Shown piece by piece: positions 1 through 7,858 of a stretch of DNA of 47,761 nucleotides (its first letter is position 1; each line of letters opens with the position of its first letter). Under the pieces are notes generated by a model, which saw nothing but the letters and a program-made list of their open reading frames with translations, was not told the origin of the DNA and did not search any database. Source of the DNA: an uncultured Prevotella sp. (lineage in GTDB: Bacteria; Bacteroidota; Bacteroidia; Bacteroidales; Bacteroidaceae); contig OMZO01000030.1 in the NCBI GenBank assembly GCA_900315525.1, positions 1 to 47,761 of the forward strand, given 5' to 3'. Both the position numbers and the translations under genes were made by a program.

Positions 1-1
1 C

Positions 2-199
2 TTTGGCCTATTCTTGTTCTGGGGTGACGTGTGGAAAGACGGAGTTCATTACGAATCGGAAGTGGGTGCCTTGGCCTATGTGCTCGCAGTCCTGTTGCCT
101 GCACTTGCCGTCTTCAACTACTGGGCATCGTTCTATATCTTCAAGCATTTCGAATTAATTACTAATAAGTGGACGAACTATGACATTTTCAAACGATAA
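2..199 (+). CDS. Membrane protein, C-terminal fragment
   Basis: This is the 3' end of a gene that begins before the window; the frame is open from base 2. The visible 65 residues contain one clear hydrophobic segment (about residues 25-45 of the fragment, ALAYVLAVLLPALAVFNYW) followed by an aromatic and basic tail, so this end is membrane embedded. The last 20 bases overlap the start of the GntR gene, which suggests co-transcription with the regulator and perhaps with the export operon. The family cannot be named from this fragment. Confidence 0.6.
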   Translation, partial: FGLFLFWGDVWKDGVHYESEVGALAYVLAVLLPALAVFNYWASFYIFKHFELITNKWTNYDIFKR

Positions 200-536
200 A
201 CCCATCTATATCCAGATGGCGGATCGCCTCTGCGACGAAATCCTCTCTGGCAAGTACCAGGACGACGATCGTATTCCGTCAGTCCGTGAGTATGCCGTGC
301 TGTTGGAGGTGAATACGAATACGGCAGTAAAGGCCTACGAGCAACTGGCCCGCGAGGAGATTATCTACAACAAGCGTGGTCTGGGCTACTTCGTGACGAA
401 AGGTGCGAAGAAACAGATCCTCAAGGCCCGTAAGAAGGAGTTTATGAAAGCGCACTTGCCAGAGCTCTTCCGGCAGATGCAGTTGCTCGATATCTCTATC
501 GAAGATGTTGTGGATGAGTGGAAAAAACTGAAATAA
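180..536 (+). CDS. GntR-family regulator, YtrA-like
   Basis: A 118-residue transcription factor. Residues about 5-75 form a GntR winged helix-turn-helix with the family hallmark of a PSVREYA recognition segment and a NTNTAVKAYEQL helix; the wing ends in GLGYFV. The C-terminal part is only about 40 helical residues, too short for a FadR/HutC effector domain, which is typical of the YtrA subfamily. Members of that subfamily usually sit beside and repress ABC transporter genes, and here an ABC export operon begins about 150 bases downstream with its own promoter. It most likely controls that operon; the ligand is unknown. The start overlaps the preceding gene by 20 bases. Confidence 0.88.
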   Translation: MTFSNDKPIYIQMADRLCDEILSGKYQDDDRIPSVREYAVLLEVNTNTAVKAYEQLAREEIIYNKRGLGYFVTKGAKKQILKARKKEFMKAHLPELFRQMQLLDISIEDVVDEWKKLK

Positions 537-577
537 GGACGCCATTCGTCACAATAATCTACAAATTATCCCAAATA

Positions 578-611
578 TTTGTCTGTTAATGCAACTTTGT
601 TGTATCTTTGC
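578..611 (+). promoter_or_regulatory. Bacteroidota promoter of the export operon
   Basis: TTTG at 578-581 and TATCTTTGC at 603-611, with 21 bases between, match the -33/-7 consensus of the Bacteroidota primary sigma factor. Transcription should start near 615, leaving an A-rich leader of about 65 bases before the ATPase gene. The GntR regulator encoded just upstream is a plausible repressor here, but I see no clear operator palindrome. Confidence 0.75.
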
Positions 612-682
612 ACGTCAAATAGGCGTAACTCCAACAGAGAAGACATCGTTAAACCAACAGAATTATCAACAATAACCAACAT

Positions 683-1402
683 ATGATTCATTTAAAAGAC
701 ATCAACAAGACCTATCAAGGGGCGCAACCGCTGCATGTGCTGAAGGGCATCTCGCTCGACATTGCGAAAGGAGAGTTTGTCTCCATCATGGGTGCCTCGG
801 GTTCTGGTAAGAGTACCTTATTGAATATATTAGGTATTCTCGACAACTACGACTCGGGAACCTATGAGTTGGCAGGCGTTCCCATATGGAACCTTTCAGA
901 GACGAAGGCTGCCGAGTATCGCAACAAGATGATAGGTTTTATTTTCCAGTCATTTAATCTCATCTCTTTTAAGACCGCCGTGGAAAACGTTGAGTTGCCA
1001 TTATTCTATCAGGGGGTGTCGCGCAAGAAGCGCCATCAGATGGCTCTGGACTATCTGGACCGTCTGGGACTGCTCGACTGGGCAGAACACTATCCCAACG
1101 AACTGTCGGGAGGACAGAAACAACGCGTGGCAATAGCCAGAGCGCTCATCACCCGTCCACAGATCATCTTAGCCGACGAGCCTACGGGCGCACTCGACTC
1201 AAAGACATCTGTGGAGGTGATGCAGTTGCTCAAGCATCTCAACGAAGAGGAGGGCATGACCATCGTGGTGGTGACCCATGAGAGCGGTGTGGCTAATGAG
1301 ACGAATAAGATAGTACATATCAAGGACGGCATCATCGGCAAGATCGAGGAGAACCTCGAACACAACTCCAGTCCATTCGGTATTAACGGCATGATGAAGT
1401 AA
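683..1402 (+). CDS. ABC transporter ATPase, MacB/LolD type
   Basis: A 239-residue nucleotide-binding subunit. Walker A is GASGSGKST (residues 37-45), the Q-loop glutamine is Q89, the signature LSGGQ lies at 141-145 followed by KQRVAIARAL, Walker B ILADEP ends at 167, and the switch histidine is H199 in VVTHE. All catalytic motifs are intact. The LSGGQKQRVAIARAL form and the two following FtsX-type permease genes place it in the MacB/LolD/FtsE class, which drives export or mechanotransmission across the envelope instead of import. It is the first gene of the operon after the promoter at 578-611; the next gene starts 5 bases after its stop codon. Confidence 0.93.
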   Translation: MIHLKDINKTYQGAQPLHVLKGISLDIAKGEFVSIMGASGSGKSTLLNILGILDNYDSGTYELAGVPIWNLSETKAAEYRNKMIGFIFQSFNLISFKTAVENVELPLFYQGVSRKKRHQMALDYLDRLGLLDWAEHYPNELSGGQKQRVAIARALITRPQIILADEPTGALDSKTSVEVMQLLKHLNEEEGMTIVVVTHESGVANETNKIVHIKDGIIGKIEENLEHNSSPFGINGMMK

Positions 1403-1407
1403 CGGCT

Positions 1408-2664
1408 ATGCGAGATATCATCACTGAAATATGGCAGACGGCACGACGCAATAAGTTGCGTACCTCGCTCACGGGTTTCGCTGTGGCGTGGGGTATCTTC
1501 ATGCTGATTGTGTTGCTGGGAGCCGGTAACGGACTCATCAATGCCAACCTGCGGCAGAGCGATCGTTTCCTGTCGAACTCGATGATGGTGTTTGGTGGTC
1601 GTACGTCGAAGGCCTATCAGGGCTTGAAGGAGGGTCGTCGTATCCGTCTTCAGACGCGTGACATCACCGCCACCGATACTGAGTTCAAGAATGTCGTCGA
1701 TGAGGTTGGCGCGCAGTACAGCACCAATGTCACCATCAGCAACGGCGAAGAGTATATCAGTACGGAAGTGACAGGTGTCTATCCCAACCATACGAAGATC
1801 GACAAGATGGAGATGCTCTATGGGCGTTTCGTCAACGAGATCGACATGAAGGAGAAGCGCAAGGTGCTCGTGCTGAGTAATAAGCAAGCCAGAGAGTTGG
1901 AACCCAAGGACTATAAGACGTTGTTGGGCAAGTATTTGAAGGTAGGTAACTTTGCCTTTAAGGTGGTAGGCATCTATAAGGATAGTGAAAATGGCTCGTC
2001 GGAGGCTTTCTCTTCCTATGCTGCCATCAAGGGCATCTTCGGTGCCAATACCGATGAGGCGGGTAGTATCGAATATACCTTCCATGGACTGACGACCGAG
2101 AAGGCTAACGATGACTTCGAGAGTGACTATCGCCGTCGTCTGAATGCTAACCATCAGGCGCATCCTGAGGACGAGAGTAGTGTGTGGCTCTGGAACCGTT
2201 ATACCCAGAACATGCAGATGCAACAGGGTATCGGTATCATCCGCACAGCGTTGTGGGTGGTAGGCCTCTTTACGCTCCTGTCGGGTATCGTGGGTGTCTC
2301 AAACATCATGCTTATCACCGTGAAGGAGCGTACCCATGAGTTCGGCATCCGCAAAGCTATTGGTGCCAAGCCTTGGAGCATACTCCGTCTGATTATCACT
2401 GAGAGTGTCATCATCACCACCTTCTTTGGCTATATCGGCATGGTGCTGGGTGTGGCTGCGAATGAGTATATGGATGCCACTATCGGCCACGAGACCATCG
2501 ATACAGGATTATTCCAGGCAACAATGTTCCTGGATCCTACCGTCGGTCTTGATGTGTGTTTTGAGGCTACGATGGTGATGGTGATAGCAGGAACGATCGC
2601 AGGATTGATTCCCGCATTCAAGGCAAGTAGAATCCGCCCTATTGAGGCATTAAGAGCTGACTGA
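1408..2664 (+). CDS. ABC transporter permease, FtsX/MacB type (first)
   Basis: A 418-residue inner-membrane protein. One hydrophobic segment near the N-terminus (residues about 20-45) is followed by a large periplasmic MacB core domain (about 50-270) and three C-terminal membrane segments, the pattern of FtsX/MacB permeases with four helices. The stretch GIVGVSNIMLITVKERTHEFGIRKAIGA around residue 300 is the family motif that couples to the ATPase. It is 5 bases behind the ATPase gene and 5 bases ahead of a paralogous permease of identical length, so the transporter is probably a heterodimer of the two. Substrate unknown; efflux of a drug, peptide or lipid is the usual role. Confidence 0.9.
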   Translation: MRDIITEIWQTARRNKLRTSLTGFAVAWGIFMLIVLLGAGNGLINANLRQSDRFLSNSMMVFGGRTSKAYQGLKEGRRIRLQTRDITATDTEFKNVVDEVGAQYSTNVTISNGEEYISTEVTGVYPNHTKIDKMEMLYGRFVNEIDMKEKRKVLVLSNKQARELEPKDYKTLLGKYLKVGNFAFKVVGIYKDSENGSSEAFSSYAAIKGIFGANTDEAGSIEYTFHGLTTEKANDDFESDYRRRLNANHQAHPEDESSVWLWNRYTQNMQMQQGIGIIRTALWVVGLFTLLSGIVGVSNIMLITVKERTHEFGIRKAIGAKPWSILRLIITESVIITTFFGYIGMVLGVAANEYMDATIGHETIDTGLFQATMFLDPTVGLDVCFEATMVMVIAGTIAGLIPAFKASRIRPIEALRAD

Positions 2665-2669
2665 CGATT

Positions 2670-3926
2670 ATGAGAATAGATATTGATTCATACAGAGAAA
2701 TACTCGACACGCTGACGCGCAATAAGTCGCGTTCGTTTCTGACGGGCTTCGGTGTTTTCTGGGGCGTCTTCATGCTCATCGCCCTCATAGGAGGTGGACA
2801 GGGACTGAAAGAGATGCTGAATAAGAACTTCGACGGCTTTGCCCAGAACACCGTCATGATCTGGGCGCAGCAGACCACGAAGGCTTATAAAGGATTCCGT
2901 AAGGGACGTTGGTGGGCGATGGACTACAAGGATATCGAACGTCTGCACCAGCGTGTGCCTGAACTCGATGTCGTGGCCCCAATCCTGTTTGCTCCTTGGG
3001 GAAAGTCGAATACGGCCTATTATGGCGAACAGTCAACGACACCCAGAGTCCAGGGCGTGACGCCTGAATATGCAGAGGTCATCTCACCCAAGATGTACTA
3101 TGGACGTTTCATCAACGAGATGGATATGCGTGAGAACCGTAAGGTGTGTGTGCTGGGCAAGAAGATCTACAAAGACTTGTTCAAAGAAGGTGGTGACCCT
3201 TGTGGAAAGAAAATTCGCGTGGATTCTACCTACTATGAGGTGATAGGCGTGGATTATAACACCAATGGCGGCATCAATTTCAATGGACGTGCCGAAGAGA
3301 AGATAACGATGCCGCTGACGCTGATGCAGGTTACTTATAATCGCGGTGACCAAGTGGACCTGATTGCTGCAACAGGGCGCGAAGGCGTAGTGATGAGTCG
3401 TATTACAGACCGTATCCGCGAGACGATAGCCCGTGCTCATTATTTGGATCCTACTGACGAACAGGGCGCGATGGTATTCAATACGGAGATACTCTTCCAG
3501 ATGCTCGACAACCTGTTCAAAGGTGTGAACTTCCTCATCTGGCTCGTAGGTCTCGGTACTCTCCTAGCTGGCGCTATAGGCGTATCTAACATCATGATGG
3601 TGACGGTGCGCGAGCGCACTACGGAGATCGGCATCCGACGTGCCATCGGCGCCACCCCTAAGATGATCCTCTCACAGATTATTTCAGAGAGCATCGTGCT
3701 GACACTGGTGGCAGGTATGAGTGGCATCCTCTTTGGTGTGATGATCCTTCAGATGCTGGAGATGGGTAATACCGAGGATGGCATCGTGACAGCTCACTTC
3801 CAGGTAGGTTTCTGGACAGCCATCTTCGCAGCTATTGTCGTGTCGGCGATGGGTGTCCTCGCAGGTCTGGCTCCAGCAGCACGTGCAATGAGCATCAAAC
3901 CCGTCGACGCGATGCGAGACGAATAA
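2670..3926 (+). CDS. ABC transporter permease, FtsX/MacB type (second)
   Basis: A 418-residue paralogue of the preceding permease with the same layout: N-terminal membrane segment (about 18-43), periplasmic MacB core, and three C-terminal helices. Its coupling motif reads GAIGVSNIMMVTVRERTTEIG, very close to the first copy. Equal length, tandem position and 5-base spacing suggest an old duplication giving a heterodimeric permease. Its stop codon runs straight into the A-rich tandem repeat before the adaptor gene. Confidence in the family is high; the substrate cannot be read from sequence. Confidence 0.9.
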   Translation: MRIDIDSYREILDTLTRNKSRSFLTGFGVFWGVFMLIALIGGGQGLKEMLNKNFDGFAQNTVMIWAQQTTKAYKGFRKGRWWAMDYKDIERLHQRVPELDVVAPILFAPWGKSNTAYYGEQSTTPRVQGVTPEYAEVISPKMYYGRFINEMDMRENRKVCVLGKKIYKDLFKEGGDPCGKKIRVDSTYYEVIGVDYNTNGGINFNGRAEEKITMPLTLMQVTYNRGDQVDLIAATGREGVVMSRITDRIRETIARAHYLDPTDEQGAMVFNTEILFQMLDNLFKGVNFLIWLVGLGTLLAGAIGVSNIMMVTVRERTTEIGIRRAIGATPKMILSQIISESIVLTLVAGMSGILFGVMILQMLEMGNTEDGIVTAHFQVGFWTAIFAAIVVSAMGVLAGLAPAARAMSIKPVDAMRDE

Positions 3927-3927
3927 A

Positions 3928-3960
3928 GGTAAAAAAGTAAAAAAGGTAAGAAAGTAAGAA
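3928..3960 (+). repeat. A-rich tandem repeat GGTAAAAAAGTAAAAA, two units
   Basis: Two imperfect units of about 16 bases (GGTAAAAAAGTAAAAAA and GGTAAGAAAGTAAGAA) fill the gap between the second permease and the adaptor. The same unit occurs at 12784-12814, also between two co-oriented genes. In Bacteroidota, which do not rely on Shine-Dalgarno pairing, A-rich leaders favour ribosome loading, so it may help translate the next gene. That role is inferred. Confidence 0.7.
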
Positions 3961-3975
3961 TTAAAAATTTAAGAT

Positions 3976-5091
3976 ATGAAAAGGTACAGCAAACTGATCA
4001 TCGCAGCGATTATCGCCCTGATCTTCATCGGAACATTCGTGTTCCTCTGGCAGAAGAGCCAACCCAATGAAGTTGTCTATAACGAATTTACTCCAAAGAT
4101 GGAGGACATCCAGAAGACAACGATTATCACAGGTAAGATCGAACCTCGCAACGAGGTGAACGTGAAGCCGCAGATCTCTGGTATCATCACGGAACTGCTG
4201 AAGGAACCTGGACAGATGGTGCAGCAGGGTGAGGTCATCGCCAAGGTGAAGGTGATTCCCGATATGGGTCAGCTCTCGAGTGCTGAGGCGCGTGTCCGTC
4301 TGTCAGAGATCAATCTGAAGCAGGCACAGGTGAACTTCAACCGCGAGGAGAACCTCTACAATCAGAAACTCGTCTCTGCTGATGAGTACGACAAGGTCAA
4401 GCAGGCCCTCCATCAGGCCAAGGAGGAGAAAACGGCTGCCGAAGACGCCCTGCAGGTGGTGCGCGACGGTGTCTCGAAGGCTAATGCCTCTGCCTCTTCC
4501 ACACTGATCCGTTCGACCATCTCGGGTGTCATCCTCGATATCCCCGTGAAGGTGGGTAACTCCGTGATCCTGGCTAATACCTTCAACGACGGTACTACGA
4601 TTGCTACCGTAGCCAATATGAACGACCTTATCTTCCGCGGCAACATCGATGAGACGGAGGTTGGACAACTGGTCAGCGGCATGCCGATGAAGATTACCAT
4701 CGGTGCCTTGCAGGACCTGCAGTTCGACGCCGCGCTGGAATACATCTCCCCGAAGGCTGTAGAGTCGAATGGTGCCAATCAGTTTGAGATCAAGGCTGCC
4801 GTGAAGCTTGCCGAAGGCGGTAAGATCCGTTCTGGCTACAGTGCCAATGCCGAGATCGTACTCTCTTCTGCCGAGAAGGCACTCAGCATCCCTGAGAGTG
4901 CTATCGAGTTCAGCGGCGACTCTACCTTCGTCTATATCATCAAGGGTGAAGGCAAAGAGAAGACTTACGAGCGCACCCAGGTGACAACAGGTCTCTCCGA
5001 CGGTGTGAACATCGAAATCAAGAAGGGTCTCACGTTGAAGGACAAGGTGCGTGGTCCTGAGGTGATAGCAGATGACTCCAATAAAAAATAA
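3976..5091 (+). CDS. Periplasmic adaptor, MacA/HlyD family
   Basis: A 371-residue membrane fusion protein. Residues about 6-26 form an N-terminal signal anchor. A first lipoyl half follows (VNVKPQISGIITELL), then an alpha-helical hairpin (about 95-165, rich in E, K, Q and A), the second lipoyl half (STISGVILDIPVKVGNSV), and beta-barrel and membrane-proximal domains to the end. Such adaptors bridge the inner-membrane transporter to an outer-membrane TolC-like channel; both partners are encoded on either side, so this is a complete tripartite export set. The gene starts 49 bases after the second permease and ends 6 bases before the outer-membrane factor. Confidence 0.9.
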   Translation: MKRYSKLIIAAIIALIFIGTFVFLWQKSQPNEVVYNEFTPKMEDIQKTTIITGKIEPRNEVNVKPQISGIITELLKEPGQMVQQGEVIAKVKVIPDMGQLSSAEARVRLSEINLKQAQVNFNREENLYNQKLVSADEYDKVKQALHQAKEEKTAAEDALQVVRDGVSKANASASSTLIRSTISGVILDIPVKVGNSVILANTFNDGTTIATVANMNDLIFRGNIDETEVGQLVSGMPMKITIGALQDLQFDAALEYISPKAVESNGANQFEIKAAVKLAEGGKIRSGYSANAEIVLSSAEKALSIPESAIEFSGDSTFVYIIKGEGKEKTYERTQVTTGLSDGVNIEIKKGLTLKDKVRGPEVIADDSNKK

Positions 5092-5097
5092 GGTAGG

Positions 5098-6459
5098 ATG
5101 ATTATGAAGACAATACAATCAATCAAGGTTCAAGGCTGGGTAAAGGTGCTCCCCTTATGTCTCTTTACCCTCATGCCTTTGAATGCACAGGACAGACTGT
5201 GGTCGCTCAGCGAGTGTGAGGATTATGCTGTGGCGCATAACATCACCATCAAACAGAGGGAGAAGGCTGTCGAGAAACAGGTCAATAACCTCTCAACGGC
5301 TGTAAACAGCCGACTGCCGAATCTGACTGGAACTGTGGGACAGAACTTCAACTTCGGACGTGGTCTTACCGAAGATAACCTCTACGAGAACAGGAACACC
5401 CAGAATACCAGTCTCCAGCTGACAACGTCGATGCCGCTCTTTACGGGTTTCCAGATACCAGAGAACATCAAGGTGAACCGTCTGAATCTGGAGGCAGCGA
5501 CCGCTGATCTTGAGAAGGCCAAGAACGATATCCGGATGCAGGTGGCGCAGGCCTATGTGCAGATACTCTATGATATGGAGATTTCTGCCGTTGCTCATCG
5601 TCAGATTGCCATCGACTCCATGCAGGTGGCTCGTCTGCAGGCACTTGTCGATAACGGGAAGGCCAGTGTCTCTGAACTGTCGCAGCAGATAGCGACTTTG
5701 GCAAGCGGCCGTCTGACGGCTACACAGGCTGATAATAAGCATCGCATGTCTGTGCTCACGCTGACACAGCTGCTGGAACTGCCCAGTCCTGATGGCTTCG
5801 GTGTGGTGACGCCCACCGAGGCTCAGCTCGAACATATCGCTGCGCTGAATATCACCAATCCTGAACAGATCTATGAAGAGGCCGTGAGCTTTAAGCCGGA
5901 AGTGCGCTCGCAGCAACTTCGACTGGAGAGTACGGAACATAGCATCAAGGTCGCCAAGGCTGGCTACTATCCGAAACTGAACCTCAATGCGGGACTCGGC
6001 TCCAACTACTATAACGTCAGCGGCTTCGACTCCGACCCCTTCGGACGACAGCTGAGCCATAACTTCAGCCAAAACATCGGCTTGAACCTGAGTATCCCCA
6101 TCTTCAGCCGCTTCTCGGTTCGTAACAGTGTGCGTAATGCGCGCGTGGACAGAGACAACCAGCAACTGACGCTCGACAACACGAAGAAGACACTCTATAA
6201 GGAGATCCAGCAGGTGTATTACAACACGCTGAACGCTCAGGCCAAGGAACGCAGTTCCAAGGAGGCTGTGGCCAGTTCTGAGGATGCCTTCTCCCTGATG
6301 CAGGCCAAATATGAGAATGGTAAGGCGAACATCACGGAGTTCAACGAGGCGAAGAACAAATACCTGAAGGCACAGTCAGACTATGTGCAGGCTCGCTACG
6401 AGCACCTCTACCAGCGTGCCTTGTTGGAGTTCTATCGTGGCAGCGAACTGGTGTTCTGA
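5098..6459 (+). CDS. TolC-family outer-membrane factor
   Basis: A 453-residue outer-membrane efflux protein. An N-terminal signal peptide ends near NAQD, about 30 residues in. Two repeated OEP halves of long amphipathic helices and short barrel strands follow, for example YVQILYDMEISAVAHRQIA in the first half and EIQQVYYNTLNAQAKER in the second. TolC-type proteins form the exit duct for MacAB-like and RND pumps. It closes the export operon; its stop lies 8 bases from the convergent GH53 gene and no strong terminator hairpin is visible between them. The start could be the ATG at 5098 or the one at 5104. Confidence 0.9.
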   Translation: MIMKTIQSIKVQGWVKVLPLCLFTLMPLNAQDRLWSLSECEDYAVAHNITIKQREKAVEKQVNNLSTAVNSRLPNLTGTVGQNFNFGRGLTEDNLYENRNTQNTSLQLTTSMPLFTGFQIPENIKVNRLNLEAATADLEKAKNDIRMQVAQAYVQILYDMEISAVAHRQIAIDSMQVARLQALVDNGKASVSELSQQIATLASGRLTATQADNKHRMSVLTLTQLLELPSPDGFGVVTPTEAQLEHIAALNITNPEQIYEEAVSFKPEVRSQQLRLESTEHSIKVAKAGYYPKLNLNAGLGSNYYNVSGFDSDPFGRQLSHNFSQNIGLNLSIPIFSRFSVRNSVRNARVDRDNQQLTLDNTKKTLYKEIQQVYYNTLNAQAKERSSKEAVASSEDAFSLMQAKYENGKANITEFNEAKNKYLKAQSDYVQARYEHLYQRALLEFYRGSELVF

Positions 6460-6467
6460 GACTGGCC

Positions 6468-7727
6468 TTATCTGACGATGAGTTTCTCTCCCTTTTTGAT
6501 ATAGATGCCCTTTTGTTGCGGCTTGCCCTGCAGCTTTCTGCCGCTGAGGCTGTACCAGGCATCGTCGGTCTGTGCGCTATTGGCACTGATGCTGACGATG
6601 CCTGTGCTGCCATCGTCGAAAGCCTTCAGCTCATAGAGGGCGGGTAGGGCACGTCCCGTCTCGTTGTCGAAGAGTGAGGCGTTGTACCAGCCTTCTGCCA
6701 GCGACCCTGTGCAGCCTTTGGCATTGGCTTCGGCATACCACCACGAGAGGCCGCTCACCTGTGGATGCTTTTGTAGGGTTGTGATCAGGTCGGCGATATA
6801 CTTCCGCTGCCCTTCGTGCGAGTAGGGGTAAGTGTCTGTGTAGTCATAGGTAGTGCCTTCCACCTTCCATTTTGAGGGATAGCCCGTCTCCACCACCTGG
6901 ATCTTCTTCCCGTAGTTCTTGTCCTCCAACTTCTGGAGGGCTTTTTCCAGTGTGGCGATGTTGCCGTGGAAATAGGGATAGTAGGAGAGTCCGATGATGT
7001 CATAGTCGAGTGAGGCTGCCGTCATGCGGTCGAAGAAGTCTGCCAGTACATCGGGCTTGGGTGTACGTTCGCTATGGATGATGATCTGAGCCTTGGGGCA
7101 CACCTCGCGGCAGGCTTTGCCAGCCTCCTTCAGCAGTGTGATGAAGCGCTCCCAGTTGGCTGCAGGTGAGTTGGTGTAGCAGCGGTTCTTGTCGTTGCCT
7201 TTGGCGGTGGCTTCTGTCCCCCAGAGCATGCCGTAGCTGATCTCGTTGCCTGTCTGTATCAGGTCGGGTGTGGCGCCTGCCTCCTTCATCTGTTCCAGAC
7301 AGTCCTTCGTGTATTCGTAGATCTTCTTGTAGAGGTCGTCGTCAGAGAGACTCTTCCATTGGTCTGGCGTCCACTGCTTGGCGGGATCTGCCCAGGTGTC
7401 GCTATAATGGAAGTCGAGCATCAGGTAAAGTCCGGCATCTTTGATGCGCTTGCCAAGTTGCTTGACGAATTCAAGATCCTGGCAGACGTTTTTATCGGTA
7501 TCTTTCGAGGGATCTACGAAGAGCCTTACGCGAATGGTGTTCCAGCCTTGTTCCTTCACGAAGGTCAGCACGTCGTTGATGCTTTTGCCGTCCTTGTCGA
7601 AGAAAGTGGCTTTCTGGGCTTCGTATTTGGGTAGTACAGAGATGTCGCCGCCCACGTATTTCTGGGCTTGTAAGGTGGTCAGACTTGTCAGTAAAAGTGT
7701 AGTTAGTAAGAGTCTTATTCTTCTCAT
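6468..7727 (-). CDS. Secreted GH53 endo-beta-1,4-galactanase
   Basis: A 419-residue enzyme that cleaves beta-1,4-galactan side chains of pectin (type I arabinogalactan). The signal peptide runs to about LQAQ (residue 22) with no lipobox cysteine. The mature start YVGGDISVLP and the GWNTIRVRLFVDP strand are typical of GH53. The acid/base glutamate is E162 in GNEIS and the nucleophile is E280 in VVETGYP. The last 40 residues (WYSLSGRKLQG, GIYIKKGEKLIV) form the short beta C-terminal tail common on secreted Bacteroidota proteins; whether it acts as a type IX sorting signal here is not clear. It has its own promoter and converges with the export operon. Confidence 0.93.
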   Translation of the reverse strand: MRRIRLLLTTLLLTSLTTLQAQKYVGGDISVLPKYEAQKATFFDKDGKSINDVLTFVKEQGWNTIRVRLFVDPSKDTDKNVCQDLEFVKQLGKRIKDAGLYLMLDFHYSDTWADPAKQWTPDQWKSLSDDDLYKKIYEYTKDCLEQMKEAGATPDLIQTGNEISYGMLWGTEATAKGNDKNRCYTNSPAANWERFITLLKEAGKACREVCPKAQIIIHSERTPKPDVLADFFDRMTAASLDYDIIGLSYYPYFHGNIATLEKALQKLEDKNYGKKIQVVETGYPSKWKVEGTTYDYTDTYPYSHEGQRKYIADLITTLQKHPQVSGLSWWYAEANAKGCTGSLAEGWYNASLFDNETGRALPALYELKAFDDGSTGIVSISANSAQTDDAWYSLSGRKLQGKPQQKGIYIKKGEKLIVR

Positions 7728-7757
7728 TTCTTAGGTCATTAAAGGGTTTGTTTTGCT

Positions 7758-7790
7758 GCAAAGGTACGCCTTTTTGTGCTTGTTTCCAAA
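7758..7790 (-). promoter_or_regulatory. Promoter of the GH53 gene
   Basis: On the minus strand TTTG (7787-7790) and TACCTTTGC (7758-7766) are 20 bases apart, a full match to the Bacteroidota consensus. The leader would be about 25-30 bases. It is divergent from the histidine-kinase promoter. Confidence 0.75.
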
Positions 7791-7818
7791 AAAAGTGCAG
7801 ATTTTTTCTAATTATGAC

Positions 7819-7848
7819 TTGTTTTTTCTGGAAATGTTGTATTTTTGC
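7819..7848 (+). promoter_or_regulatory. Promoter of the histidine kinase gene
   Basis: TATTTTTGC at 7840-7848 matches the -7 box; CTTG at 7818-7821 is a weak -33 box 18 bases upstream. The predicted start near 7851 is only about 8 bases before the ATG at 7859, which rules out the longer open frame starting at 7748. Confidence 0.6.
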
Positions 7849-7858
7849 AGTCGCAAAT

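Noticed and set aside
1090-2223. Long open frame (377 codons) antisense to the ABC genes
   Set aside because: It covers two intact, motif-bearing genes on the other strand, has no promoter, and its translation has no domain or signal; it mirrors the codon bias of the real genes.
4303-5118. 271-codon frame antisense to the adaptor gene
   Set aside because: Shadow of a well-supported coding sequence; histidine- and leucine-rich low-quality translation and no expression signals.
7748-7858. N-terminal cysteine-rich extension of the histidine kinase
   Set aside because: It overlaps both divergent promoters; the signal peptide starts at 7859.
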